Of a stretch of 64,000 nt of DNA, positions 9,088 to 17,668 are shown in pieces. The stretch spans positions 124,001 through 188,000 of the forward strand of contig NZ_JAFAJM010000014.1 in assembly GCF_019236175.1 (NCBI RefSeq). The letters are read 5' to 3'. Within the stretch, counting starts at the first letter, position 1; each line of letters starts with the position of its first letter. The notes under the pieces were generated by a model, which was not told where the DNA came from, did not search any database, and saw only the letters and a list, made by a program, of their open reading frames with translations. The stretch is from Chryseobacterium sp. (GTDB taxonomy: Bacteria > Bacteroidota > Bacteroidia > Flavobacteriales > Weeksellaceae). The position numbers were made by a program, and so were the translations under genes.

Positions 9088-10323
9088 TTAAAAAGGATTA
9101 TAAGATACGCCTAGACCAAAGTAGAATGCTTTTGCTTTTGCCTGTCCGTAAAATCCAAGATTCGCGTTGTTTACATCTCTGGCTTTAGGCATTGCATAAC
9201 CTCCCGCAATATCAACTCCAAACTTTTTCAGTTTAAATCCTACCCCACCTGTCAGTACAAAAGTATCAAATGAAGGGGTTTCCGGAATAAAGTTGTCATT
9301 AGTATAAGGAGATTCGTCATAGTAAGCTCCCAGACGTCCGTAAATCATATTGGTGAACGCATACTGAGTCCCCAGTCTGAACGTTTTGGTATTCCTGAAG
9401 TTCTTAGGACTTACAAGAACTGTCGGATCTGCCTGATTTCCGATAGGTGCATTGTCGAAATCCAGTACAAGTTTACTGTATCTTTCCCATCCATGATAGT
9501 TAAAGTCTGCAGAAACCTGCCATTTCGGAGTCACTTTATAGGTTAAACCAATGGTATATTCTTCAACAAGCGGAAGTGTTGCAGAGAAGCCATCCTGCCC
9601 AGCTGCATTCAGTTTCAGCTGTGAGTAAATAGATTGTGACGGAAACTGGAATGATGCCGTCCCGGTTTTAGCTTTCATATCTACCGGTGAACGGTATGCA
9701 ATACTCACATCTAATTTAGGATCTGGTCTGAAATAGAAACCGAATCCATATCCGTGTCCGCTTGCTTTTGTATCTTTAATATTAACCTGTCCTCCGAATT
9801 GAGTTACTGCTTTATCCCAGTCTACGATACCCCTTGCATAAATATAACTAGCACCAAAAGCTAACCATGGAGCAAGTTTTACTGAAACCATAGGCTGGAA
9901 ATAGAAACTCTTCAGCTCAAGTTTTTGTACCATTTCCTTACCTTCCCAGTTTTCCGGCCATTGGATCGTACTTCCAAAAGGGGTAGTTACACTAAGACCT
10001 ACTGATAATTTTTCTATTGGTCTATAAGTAACCGCAGCATAGAAAGGAGTTCCTAAAGGGTTATCCGTTGATGTACTTTGTAAAGTATTCAGGTTCTGGA
10101 AAGTAATTTTATTACTGGCTCCGAACCCTCCTGCCGCTATACTCAGCTTGGAAGGGATAAATGACATCCCCGCAGGGTTAAAAAATGTCACACTCGCATC
10201 TTCGGCATGAGCACTAGTATGCGCCATTGCCAATTGCTTTACCCCCTGCAAAGAAACCCTGAAGCCTCCTGCGTAAGATAAAACGCCTGCCAATAAAGCA
10301 GTTGATACTAATATTTTTTTCAT
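9088..10323 (-). CDS. OmpP1/FadL/TodX family outer-membrane protein
   Basis: Outer-membrane beta-barrel of the family that carries long-chain fatty acids and other hydrophobic compounds across the outer membrane. It is 411 aa, with signal peptide (residues 1-19) and the family hallmark SAHAEDASVTFFNPAGMSF (about 38-56), which corresponds to the NPA-containing hatch region of FadL. The rest alternates polar and aromatic residues as expected of a barrel and ends in an aromatic residue (Phe). It is the first gene of a two-gene unit with the SGNH lipoprotein. Confidence 0.9.
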   Translation of the reverse strand: MKKILVSTALLAGVLSYAGGFRVSLQGVKQLAMAHTSAHAEDASVTFFNPAGMSFIPSKLSIAAGGFGASNKITFQNLNTLQSTSTDNPLGTPFYAAVTYRPIEKLSVGLSVTTPFGSTIQWPENWEGKEMVQKLELKSFYFQPMVSVKLAPWLAFGASYIYARGIVDWDKAVTQFGGQVNIKDTKASGHGYGFGFYFRPDPKLDVSIAYRSPVDMKAKTGTASFQFPSQSIYSQLKLNAAGQDGFSATLPLVEEYTIGLTYKVTPKWQVSADFNYHGWERYSKLVLDFDNAPIGNQADPTVLVSPKNFRNTKTFRLGTQYAFTNMIYGRLGAYYDESPYTNDNFIPETPSFDTFVLTGGVGFKLKKFGVDIAGGYAMPKARDVNNANLGFYGQAKAKAFYFGLGVSYNPF

Positions 10324-10342
10324 AGACTATTATTATATAATC

Positions 10343-10350
10343 CAAATATA
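10343..10350 (-). promoter_or_regulatory. -7 box of the OmpP1/FadL operon
   Basis: Minus-strand TATATTTG matches TAnnTTTG, 19 bases upstream of the ATG. No correctly spaced TTG is apparent. Confidence 0.5.
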
Positions 10351-10748
10351 AAATTATTTTGAATACGTCTGTTAATATTTCCCAATATTTTAAACATTAT
10401 AGGAAAAGAAAATTATGTTTAAAATAATACTTTATACGAAAACACCCATAAAATAACCAATATTAATCACTTAGTATATTCATCAAAAAGGGATATATTT
10501 AACGTTTAATATTAAACAATAGTTTAACTAAATTAAATATTGATTTTAAATCCAAAACCAAAAAATAGTCAGCCTTTTAGTGGAATCTTCATTTTTGAAC
10601 AGAATTGGAACAGAAATAATTTAACACTCCTATTCAATGATAAAAAAAATACTTCCGATAACTTTCTCTTTCAGGCCTCAGATCTATTTTTATGGGGAAA
10701 ACAGAGAAATGTTTTACCCTGAATTCAGGTTATTTGAGGATTTTAGAA

Positions 10749-10777
10749 TTGGGTAAAGATAAAAATACATAAATTTG
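10749..10777 (+). promoter_or_regulatory. ricT-gldH promoter
   Basis: TTG (10749-10751), an 18-base spacer and TAAATTTG (10770-10777) form a full match to the Bacteroidetes -33/-7 consensus, 22 bases upstream of the ricT ATG. Confidence 0.75.
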
Positions 10778-10799
10778 CAAGATTATAAATAATAATAAT

Positions 10800-12194
10800 A
10801 TGAGTTGTGGATGCAAAACATCTGGCGATTCTGCACATTCTTGCGGTCCTAAAAAGACTGCAACTGGTTGTGAAAATGTAAATACCTGCGGGAATAGTTA
10901 TAAATTAAGTGTTTTTGACTGGCTTTCTAACATCAACAATCCGGCACCGAACAGGTGTGATTTCGTGGAAGTTAGATTTAAAAATGACAGAAAATCGTTT
11001 TATAAGAATGTAAACAATATTCCTTTACATATAGGCAGTGTAGTTACAGTAGAATCAAGCCCGGGACACGATGTGGGCGTAATAAGCCTTACCGGAGAAT
11101 TAGTAAAGATTCAGATGAAAAAGAAAAAGTTTTCTGAAGAATCGGCACTCAAAATATACAGACAGGCCAACCAGAAAGATCTTGAGGTATGGCAGGAAGC
11201 AAGAAAAAAAGAAGACGGCGTAAAACTTGAAGCAAGAAAAATTGCTCAAAGAATAGGCCTTGAAATGAAAGTTACCGATGTGGAATATCAGGGTGATGCT
11301 TCAAAAATCACTTTTTATTATACTGCAGATAACCGGGTAGATTTCAGACAGCTGATCAAAGATTATGCAGGAGCTTTCAGAACAAAGATCGACATGAAAC
11401 AGATCGGCTTCAGACAGGAAGCTGCAAAAGTAGGCGGAATAGGATCTTGCGGACGTGAACTTTGCTGCTCAACATGGCTTACAGATTTCAGATCTGTAAA
11501 TACCAATGTAGCAAGATATCAGCAATTGAGTATCAACCCTCAAAAACTGGCAGGACAATGCGGGAAACTAAAATGTTGCCTTAACTATGAGCTTGACAGT
11601 TATTTAGATGCATTAAGCAACTTCCCTTCTTCATCTACCACACTCGATACAGAAAAAGGAAAAGCTTTCTGTATTAAAATAGACGTTTTTAAAAAGAAGA
11701 TGTGGTTTGCCTATGTAGACCATTCTATTGCATGGTATGACTTTGATATAGATCTTGTCAAAAAACTAATCTCCAAGAATAAAAGGGGTGAAAAAACCCT
11801 TCCGCTGGAAGATTTAAAACAACCTGAAACATCAATTCAAACTATTGATCTGATTCAGGAAAATAATGTGGACCGTTTCGAGAAGAAAAACAGAAACAAC
11901 AGAAACAGAAACAACCAGAATAAGCAGAATAATAATCAGCAGGGACAAGGACCGGGACAAAAGCGAAACAGACCTGAACGCCAGGAAAGACCTGAAAAAA
12001 CTGAAAATCAGAACGCTCATTCGGGGAACCAACAGCCCAAACAGCAACCCAAGCCGCAGCAGAAACCACAAAAACCACAGCCCCCTGTGGAAAAAGTAGA
12101 AGCCGCTTCTAATGCTGAGAAAACCCCACAAAACAACCCGAACAAGAAGAAATTTAAAAAGAAATATCCTCCAAAAAAAGATAAAAATGCGTAA
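10800..12194 (+). CDS. ricT: RicT/YaaT family PSP1-domain protein
   Basis: Homologue of the Fe-S-containing RicT subunit that in Bacillus works with RicA and RicF in RNase Y-dependent mRNA processing. The flavobacterial role is inferred only. It is 464 aa. The PSP1 domain covers about residues 90-290, with the conserved cysteine block SCGRELCCSTW and AGQCGKLKCCLNYE (about 218-263). The N-terminus has a further cysteine-rich stretch. Beyond about residue 355 there is a 110-residue low-complexity tail rich in Asn, Gln, Pro, Lys and Arg, which looks disordered and possibly RNA-binding. Its end overlaps gldH. Confidence 0.9.
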   Translation: MSCGCKTSGDSAHSCGPKKTATGCENVNTCGNSYKLSVFDWLSNINNPAPNRCDFVEVRFKNDRKSFYKNVNNIPLHIGSVVTVESSPGHDVGVISLTGELVKIQMKKKKFSEESALKIYRQANQKDLEVWQEARKKEDGVKLEARKIAQRIGLEMKVTDVEYQGDASKITFYYTADNRVDFRQLIKDYAGAFRTKIDMKQIGFRQEAAKVGGIGSCGRELCCSTWLTDFRSVNTNVARYQQLSINPQKLAGQCGKLKCCLNYELDSYLDALSNFPSSSTTLDTEKGKAFCIKIDVFKKKMWFAYVDHSIAWYDFDIDLVKKLISKNKRGEKTLPLEDLKQPETSIQTIDLIQENNVDRFEKKNRNNRNRNNQNKQNNNQQGQGPGQKRNRPERQERPEKTENQNAHSGNQQPKQQPKPQQKPQKPQPPVEKVEAASNAEKTPQNNPNKKKFKKKYPPKKDKNA

Positions 12195-12654
12195 AATTTT
12201 AGGATTATTTTCCCTTATCCTTTTCTTTAGCTGTAATAGCTCTCCTTCAGGAGAAAACGTTATAATGAATTCTGTTGATAACAAATGGAATAAGAAAAGT
12301 GAGCAAAAATTTAATCTTGAAATTTCAGATCCGCAGAATCCTAAAAATATTATATTTGTTGTAAGAAACAATAATAAATATCCTTATAGCAACATAAGGT
12401 TTATTGTCAATTTCACCAATCTTCAGAATAAGAAAAAGGAAACAGACACCTTAAATTATGTTTTGGCAAAACCAAACGGAGAGTGGCTTGGTACAGGCTT
12501 TGGTGACACGAAAGAAACATTGTTTCAGTATAAATTAAATTATAGATTTCCTGCAAAAGGTAAATACGAAATCGGGCTGATTCAGGCGATGAGAAATGAC
12601 AACCTTCAGGGAATTGAAGATATTGGGGTAAAAATAGAAACGGCTAAACCGTAA
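12187..12654 (+). CDS. gldH: Gliding motility lipoprotein GldH
   Basis: Small lipoprotein needed for gliding and type IX secretion in Flavobacterium johnsoniae. It is 155 aa from the ATG at 12187, giving a signal peptide with lipobox LILFFSC (Cys15). The family pattern is visible in NNKYPYSNIRFIVNFTN and GFGDTKETLFQYKLNYRF. The start overlaps the ricT stop by 8 bases, and PBP1A follows after 6 bases, an order also familiar from other flavobacteria. An in-frame upstream ATG (12112) would bury the signal peptide and is rejected. Confidence 0.93.
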   Translation: MRKILGLFSLILFFSCNSSPSGENVIMNSVDNKWNKKSEQKFNLEISDPQNPKNIIFVVRNNNKYPYSNIRFIVNFTNLQNKKKETDTLNYVLAKPNGEWLGTGFGDTKETLFQYKLNYRFPAKGKYEIGLIQAMRNDNLQGIEDIGVKIETAKP

Positions 12655-12660
12655 CCATAA

Positions 12661-15039
12661 ATGGAAGAAAACAAAAAAAATACAGGAAATAAAGGGAAAA
12701 CATTCCCTCTGCCTCCCAAAAAAAAGAAAGACTCCTCTTGGAAGAAATGGGTTTCGTTTATTTGGATCGGACTCATTGCGGTAGTCTTAGGAATTTCAGG
12801 AATTTTCTTTGCTGTTTCCCAGGGTTTCCTTGGTGAAATGCCTGATGTGAAAGAACTTGAAAATCCGGACATCTTTGTCGCTTCTGAAATTATTTCTTCA
12901 GACGGAGTTACTTTAGGTAAGTTTGAAAAGGAAAAAACACAGCCCATTGTGTACAAAGACCTTCCTCCCTACCTGATTTATGCTTTACAGGCTAAAGAAG
13001 ATGAGCGTTTTAAAGAACATTCAGGAATCGACTTATACTCTATCGCAAGAGCTGTGGCCTACGGTGGGGGACGTGGAGGGGGTTCTACAATCACCCAGCA
13101 GCTGGCAAAACTATTGTTTACAGGAGCTGCTTCTCAAAACAAAATAGAAAGAGGGTTCCAGAAACTTAAAGAATGGGTAGTGGCGGTAAGCCTTGAAAAA
13201 AGATATACCAAAGAAGAAATTATTACGCTTTATTTCAATAAGTTTGACTTCCTTTTCAATGCCAACGGTATTGAGATGGCTTCCAGAGTATATTTCAATA
13301 AGAAAACTTCGGAACTTACCTTGCCCGAAGCGGCTACTTTTGTCGCCATGCTTGAAAATCCAAGAAAAAACAACCCTTACCGATATCCTGAAAAAGCGAA
13401 AGAAAGAAGAAATGTTGTATTGGATCAGATGCAGAAAACGGGATATATTGACGCTGCCACGTATGAAAAGGCAATCAATACTCCTATCGAAGTAGACTTC
13501 CACCCTATCAAAAGCATTACTGACGGATATTCTGCGTATTATAAATTCTATCTGAGAAAAGAAATCGATAAGTATCTTGAAGGATATGAAAAAGAAACCG
13601 GAAAAAAACTTAATCTTTATAAAGACGGTTTAAAAATATATGTTACTCTGGATTCTAAAATGCAGAAATATGCAGAAGAAGCTATCAAAGAACATTTAAC
13701 TGATCTTCAGAAGAGATTTGATGCCGAGCAAAGAGGAAGAAAGAACAGACCTTTCTACTATCTGACCGATAAACAAATCAATGAAGTAATGCTTCAGGCT
13801 ATGAAGAGAACCGGCCGATACAAGCTTTTAAAAGCTGATGGCATGCCTGAAGATTCTATCATGATGGAATTTAAAAAACCGATCAAAACATCAAGATTTA
13901 CATGGAGCGGAGAGGAAGAAGTTGAAATGTCTCCTTGGGATTCTATCAGATATCACAAACAGATTGCACAGGCCGGCTTAATGTCTATGGTTCCCGGAAC
14001 CGGGGAGATCAAAGCCTGGGTAGGTGGAATCGACTGGCAACACTTCCAGTACGATCATATCAAACAAGGAAAGAGACAGGTGGGATCTACCTTCAAACCT
14101 TTTGTATATGCTACAGCAATTATGAAACTGGGAATGACTCCCTGCTCAACAGTTTCCAACGGAACTTACGATCATAACGGATGGCACGTACCGGGAAGAG
14201 GCGGAATGCTTACACTGAAAGACGGTTTGGCACACTCTCAAAACCCGGTTGCAGCAAGACTTATCGAAATGACAGGAGTAGATGCGGTAATCCAGACGGC
14301 AAGAGACCTTGGGGTAACTGAAGATATTCCGAGAAATAATACCATTGCTCTGGGATCATCAGATATTACTATTTACGAAATGCTTGGTGCCTACAGTACT
14401 TTTGCCAATTACGGAAATTACAATAAACCGGAAATGATCTGGAGAATTGAGGATGCCAACGGAAGAGTTATCAAAGAAGTAAATGTAGAGCCTAAAGAAG
14501 TCATGAACCCTATGTATGCGTACACCATGATTGAGCTAATGAAAGGTGTTGCACAATACGGAACCGCTTCAGGCGAGCTTGGAAGAAGAGGAATCTCAAA
14601 AGCAGTTGAAATTGCAGCCAAAACAGGTACTACTCAGAACAACTCTGACGGTTGGTTTATGGGTATTACTCCAAAATTAGCAACCGGAGCATGGGTTGGA
14701 TGGGAAGACAGAGCCACTCACTTCTATGGTACCGGTGAAGGTCAGGGTGCACGAATGGCCCTCCCGATATGGGCAATATTCATGAAAAAGGTATGGGCAG
14801 ACAAAACACTGGGTGTTACGCCGGATGATAAATTTGTTAAACCTTCAGACTGGAAAGATGGCTGTTCAAACCTTAAAGGGTTAGGCGGAGGATATGGAGA
14901 CGATGGAAGTCTTCAGACCATTGATGAAATCAAAAATCCAAGACCGGCAGATCCAAACCCTAAAAAACCGACTGAAAAGAAAGAGGAAAACATCAATGAA
15001 AATCTTCACTCCAATGATGATGTAGATTTTAATAAATAG
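12661..15039 (+). CDS. mrcA: Penicillin-binding protein 1A (bifunctional transglycosylase/transpeptidase)
   Basis: Class A PBP that polymerises and cross-links peptidoglycan at the inner membrane. It is 792 aa. A cytoplasmic Lys-rich N-terminus is followed by one membrane segment (about residues 34-56) and the GT51 domain with catalytic Glu in AKEDERFKEHSG and RGGGSTITQQLAK. The transpeptidase domain has SxxK in GSTFKPF (about 475), SxN in HSQNPVAA (about 526) and KTGTT (about 654). The C-terminal tail is Pro/Lys/Glu-rich. It is the last gene of the ricT-gldH unit and is followed by a terminator. Confidence 0.96.
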   Translation: MEENKKNTGNKGKTFPLPPKKKKDSSWKKWVSFIWIGLIAVVLGISGIFFAVSQGFLGEMPDVKELENPDIFVASEIISSDGVTLGKFEKEKTQPIVYKDLPPYLIYALQAKEDERFKEHSGIDLYSIARAVAYGGGRGGGSTITQQLAKLLFTGAASQNKIERGFQKLKEWVVAVSLEKRYTKEEIITLYFNKFDFLFNANGIEMASRVYFNKKTSELTLPEAATFVAMLENPRKNNPYRYPEKAKERRNVVLDQMQKTGYIDAATYEKAINTPIEVDFHPIKSITDGYSAYYKFYLRKEIDKYLEGYEKETGKKLNLYKDGLKIYVTLDSKMQKYAEEAIKEHLTDLQKRFDAEQRGRKNRPFYYLTDKQINEVMLQAMKRTGRYKLLKADGMPEDSIMMEFKKPIKTSRFTWSGEEEVEMSPWDSIRYHKQIAQAGLMSMVPGTGEIKAWVGGIDWQHFQYDHIKQGKRQVGSTFKPFVYATAIMKLGMTPCSTVSNGTYDHNGWHVPGRGGMLTLKDGLAHSQNPVAARLIEMTGVDAVIQTARDLGVTEDIPRNNTIALGSSDITIYEMLGAYSTFANYGNYNKPEMIWRIEDANGRVIKEVNVEPKEVMNPMYAYTMIELMKGVAQYGTASGELGRRGISKAVEIAAKTGTTQNNSDGWFMGITPKLATGAWVGWEDRATHFYGTGEGQGARMALPIWAIFMKKVWADKTLGVTPDDKFVKPSDWKDGCSNLKGLGGGYGDDGSLQTIDEIKNPRPADPNPKKPTEKKEENINENLHSNDDVDFNK

Positions 15040-15059
15040 ATTCTCTTTTAGAAATACAC

Positions 15060-15094
15060 AAGACCTTTCAATAATTTGGAAGGTCTTTTCTTTT
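15060..15094 (+). terminator. Terminator after PBP1A
   Basis: A 10-bp stem with one G-T pair (AAGACCTTTC with GGAAGGTCTT) is followed by TTCTTTT. It lies 20 bases after the PBP1A stop codon, and the selO -7 box begins 8 bases later. Confidence 0.85.
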
Positions 15095-15102
15095 ATAATT
15101 AA

Positions 15103-15110
15103 TACCTTTG
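15103..15110 (+). promoter_or_regulatory. -7 box of selO promoter
   Basis: TACCTTTG matches TAnnTTTG. It ends 4 bases before the selO ATG, implying initiation at or next to the start codon. No well-spaced TTG is seen. Confidence 0.55.
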
Positions 15111-15114
15111 ATAT

Positions 15115-16656
15115 ATGAATATCGAACGCATCAGACAGCCTTTCATTGAGAAGTTTCCCGGAGATTTCTCAAATAACCTTATGCAAAGAAACACCCCTAA
15201 AGTTTTATTTGCCACGACACAGCCTGCCGGTTTTAGCCACCCCAGACTGATCACTTTTAACGAAATTCTCTCAGAAGAAATCGGACTGGGAAAATTTGAA
15301 GAAAAAGATCTTGATTTTCTGGTAGGAAGCCATCTTCCCGAAAATCTCAAAACTTATGCAACAGCCTATGCAGGGCATCAGTTTGGAAACTGGGCAGGAC
15401 AGTTAGGAGACGGAAGAGCAATTCTGGCAGGAGAAATTGAGAATAAAGACGGAATAAAGACGGAAATCCAATGGAAAGGAGCCGGCGCCACCCCTTACTC
15501 AAGACATGCTGACGGAAGAGCCGTTTTAAGGTCATCCGTCAGAGAATATCTGATGAGCGAGGCCATGTATCATCTGGAAGTTCCTACTACAAGAGCATTA
15601 AGCCTTGTACTCACAGGAGAGGATGTTGTCAGAGATATGATGTACAATGGAAATCCCCAACTGGAAAAAGGAGCAGTTGTTATCAGAACGGCAGCAAGCT
15701 TTCTGCGCTTCGGGCATTTTGAACTGATGTCAGCTCAAAGGGAATACAATACCCTTGAAGATCTTGTCGATTTTACCATTGAAAACTATTTCCCTGAAAT
15801 CACATCCACAGGTAATCAAAAATATAAAGATTTTTTCGAAGATATATGTACACGAACTGCAAATATGGTAGTAGAATGGTTCAGGGTAGGCTTCGTACAT
15901 GGAGTAATGAATACCGATAATATGTCTATTTTAGGTTTAACAATAGATTATGGCCCTTATTCTATGATGGACGAGTATGATCTGAATTTTACACCTAACA
16001 CTACCGATCTTCCGGGAAGAAGATATGCTTTCGGAAAGCAGGGACAGATTGCCCAATGGAATCTCTGGCAACTTGCCAATGCCCTCCATCCGTTGATTAA
16101 AGATGAAAAATTTTTAGAAGATACTTTAAACCATTTCGGAACTTATTTCTGGGAAACTCATGATAAAATGCTTTGCAGAAAATTCGGCTTTGATGAACTT
16201 CAGAAAGGTGATGAAGAATTTTTCACCAACTGGCAGGGGCTAATGCAGGAGCTTCATTTCGACTACACTTTATTTTTCAATACTTTGGAAAATGTAAATA
16301 CTGAAATCAACCTGAAATCGGCTTTTGAAAAAGTGTCTTATGCTGCTTTTGATAATGAAAAACTTAGAAAACTGGAAGACTTTATCAGAGGTTATCAGTC
16401 GAGACTTGCCTCAAATATTATTTCGGAAGAGGAATCAAAGCTTCTGATGAGAAAAACAAACCCCAGATTTATCTTACGAAATTATCTTCTTTATCAATGT
16501 ATTGAGGAAATAGAAAATGGCGGAACGGAAATGCTTCAAAAGTTAACAAAAGCTCTTGAAAACCCTTATGAAGAACTATATCCGGAATTTTCTTCCAAGA
16601 GACCTTCTTCATATGATGACATTACAGGATGCTCTACACTTTCCTGTAGTTCTTGA
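15115..16656 (+). CDS. selO: SelO/YdiU family pseudokinase-fold AMPylase
   Basis: Homologue of SelO, a kinase-fold enzyme that transfers AMP rather than phosphate to protein Ser/Thr/Tyr residues and protects against oxidative stress. It is 513 aa. Recognisable parts are YAGHQFGNWAGQLGDGRA (about residues 84-101, nucleotide loop), QWKGAGATPYSRHADGRAV (about 122-140) and GVMNTDNMSILGLTIDYGP (about 262-280, catalytic and metal-binding Asn/Asp). The extreme C-terminus STLSCSS puts a cysteine where selenoproteins of this family carry selenocysteine. It is monocistronic between two terminators. Confidence 0.93.
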   Translation: MNIERIRQPFIEKFPGDFSNNLMQRNTPKVLFATTQPAGFSHPRLITFNEILSEEIGLGKFEEKDLDFLVGSHLPENLKTYATAYAGHQFGNWAGQLGDGRAILAGEIENKDGIKTEIQWKGAGATPYSRHADGRAVLRSSVREYLMSEAMYHLEVPTTRALSLVLTGEDVVRDMMYNGNPQLEKGAVVIRTAASFLRFGHFELMSAQREYNTLEDLVDFTIENYFPEITSTGNQKYKDFFEDICTRTANMVVEWFRVGFVHGVMNTDNMSILGLTIDYGPYSMMDEYDLNFTPNTTDLPGRRYAFGKQGQIAQWNLWQLANALHPLIKDEKFLEDTLNHFGTYFWETHDKMLCRKFGFDELQKGDEEFFTNWQGLMQELHFDYTLFFNTLENVNTEINLKSAFEKVSYAAFDNEKLRKLEDFIRGYQSRLASNIISEEESKLLMRKTNPRFILRNYLLYQCIEEIENGGTEMLQKLTKALENPYEELYPEFSSKRPSSYDDITGCSTLSCSS

Positions 16657-16739
16657 TAAATGGTTAATATTTTTCTATATTTTTTAGTTATTTCTTTTCA
16701 TATTAAAAATTTTCACTAATTTTAGAAAAAATATTTAAC

Positions 16740-17594
16740 ATGAAAAGAACTCTACTATCTTTAGCTTTATTAGCTGGTTTTTACAGCAGCGCCCAAACGG
16801 TATTATCTGAAAATTTTGAAGGAGCAACATTTCCACCAACAGGATGGACAAGAAGTGCAACGCTTTCATCAAGACCCTGGGGACCATCTAATGTAGCGAC
16901 AACCTTTCCATCAAGTGGAAGCGGAGCAATAACAACGTATTCTATCAATGGAACATCGGCAGCAATAGACTATTCAGCATCCAACAATACGGCTAACCTT
17001 GTATCCCCTGTTTTCAGTTTAGCAGGAGCTACTTCACCGGTATTAAAATTCAAAGTAGTGGTAGGCTGGTCCTACATGATTGATCAGGACTTGGGAAATC
17101 TTCTTGCGCAAATCTCCACAAACGGAGGAACAACCTGGACTACATTATGGACAGAGGACACAGAATCCGGTTTCATTGATGATGGTGACGGGAACCCGGA
17201 TACCGATTTATATAATGTTGTATCCGTTCAGAAAGACCTGTCATCTTATGCCGGACAAACAAACGTTCAGATAAGATTCCAGTACGCAGCAGCAGACGCA
17301 GATGCTGTTTCTATAGATGATGTACAGGTTCTTGCAAGCGGTACATTGGCAACTCATGAAGTTTCTGCTAAAAAAGCCTCATTGGAAATTTATCCTAATC
17401 CAACAAAAGGAGAAATAAGCATCAAAGCGGATAAAAACATCAAGTCTTCAAGCATTTTTGATGTGTCAGGGAAATTATTGTTACAAACAGACCATGAAAC
17501 AGCCAATATCTCGTCGCTTCCGAAGGGTACATATTTAATAAAAGTTGTATTCGCAGACGGAACTTCATCAACAAGAAAAGTAATTAAAGAATAA
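16740..17594 (+). CDS. Secreted type IX cargo protein with adhesin-like domain
   Basis: Predicted cell-surface or secreted protein; the ligand is unknown. It is 284 aa, with signal peptide MKRTLLSLALLAGFYSSAQT. A choice-of-anchor J/cleaved-adhesin-type beta-sandwich follows (about residues 22-198; ENFEGATFPPTGWTR is the usual opening). A T9SS type A sorting domain ends it (about 215-284; YPNPTKGEISI, then GTYLIKVVFADGTSSTRKVIKE). That tail implies export by the Por/type IX system that serves gliding flavobacteria. It stands alone and is closed by a strong terminator. Confidence 0.88.
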   Translation: MKRTLLSLALLAGFYSSAQTVLSENFEGATFPPTGWTRSATLSSRPWGPSNVATTFPSSGSGAITTYSINGTSAAIDYSASNNTANLVSPVFSLAGATSPVLKFKVVVGWSYMIDQDLGNLLAQISTNGGTTWTTLWTEDTESGFIDDGDGNPDTDLYNVVSVQKDLSSYAGQTNVQIRFQYAAADADAVSIDDVQVLASGTLATHEVSAKKASLEIYPNPTKGEISIKADKNIKSSSIFDVSGKLLLQTDHETANISSLPKGTYLIKVVFADGTSSTRKVIKE

Positions 17595-17620
17595 ATAGAT
17601 TTTAAATTAATATAATCTTC

Positions 17621-17655
17621 AAAGCTCACCCATATGGTGAGCTTTTTATTTTTAC
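17621..17655 (+). terminator. Terminator after the type IX cargo gene
   Basis: A perfect 10-bp stem (AAAGCTCACC, 17621-17630, with GGTGAGCTTT, 17636-17645) has a five-base loop and is followed by TTATTTTTA. The next gene's -7 box overlaps its tail. Confidence 0.9.
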
Positions 17656-17660
17656 TTTTG
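17653..17660 (+). promoter_or_regulatory. -7 box for the polytopic membrane protein gene
   Basis: TACTTTTG matches TAnnTTTG and overlaps the T-rich tail of the preceding terminator. It ends 8 bases before the TTG start codon (14 before the alternative GTG). Confidence 0.5.
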
Positions 17661-17668
17661 CAAAAATT

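Larger units (their letters stand above)
10324..10799. other. AT-rich divergent intergenic region
   Basis: This is 476 bases between divergently transcribed genes. It holds a -7 box at each end and is otherwise very AT-rich. A 60-codon reading frame (10540-10722, TTG start) has no family resemblance and no promoter, so I do not call it. No hairpin or RNA structure stood out. Confidence 0.6.

Noticed and set aside
10540..10722. 60-codon plus-strand reading frame before ricT
   Set aside because: TTG start, no promoter or family resemblance, AT-rich composition.
11832..12371. 179-codon minus-strand frame across ricT and gldH
   Set aside because: Antisense to a low-complexity Asn/Lys/Gln tail; no promoter and no family match.
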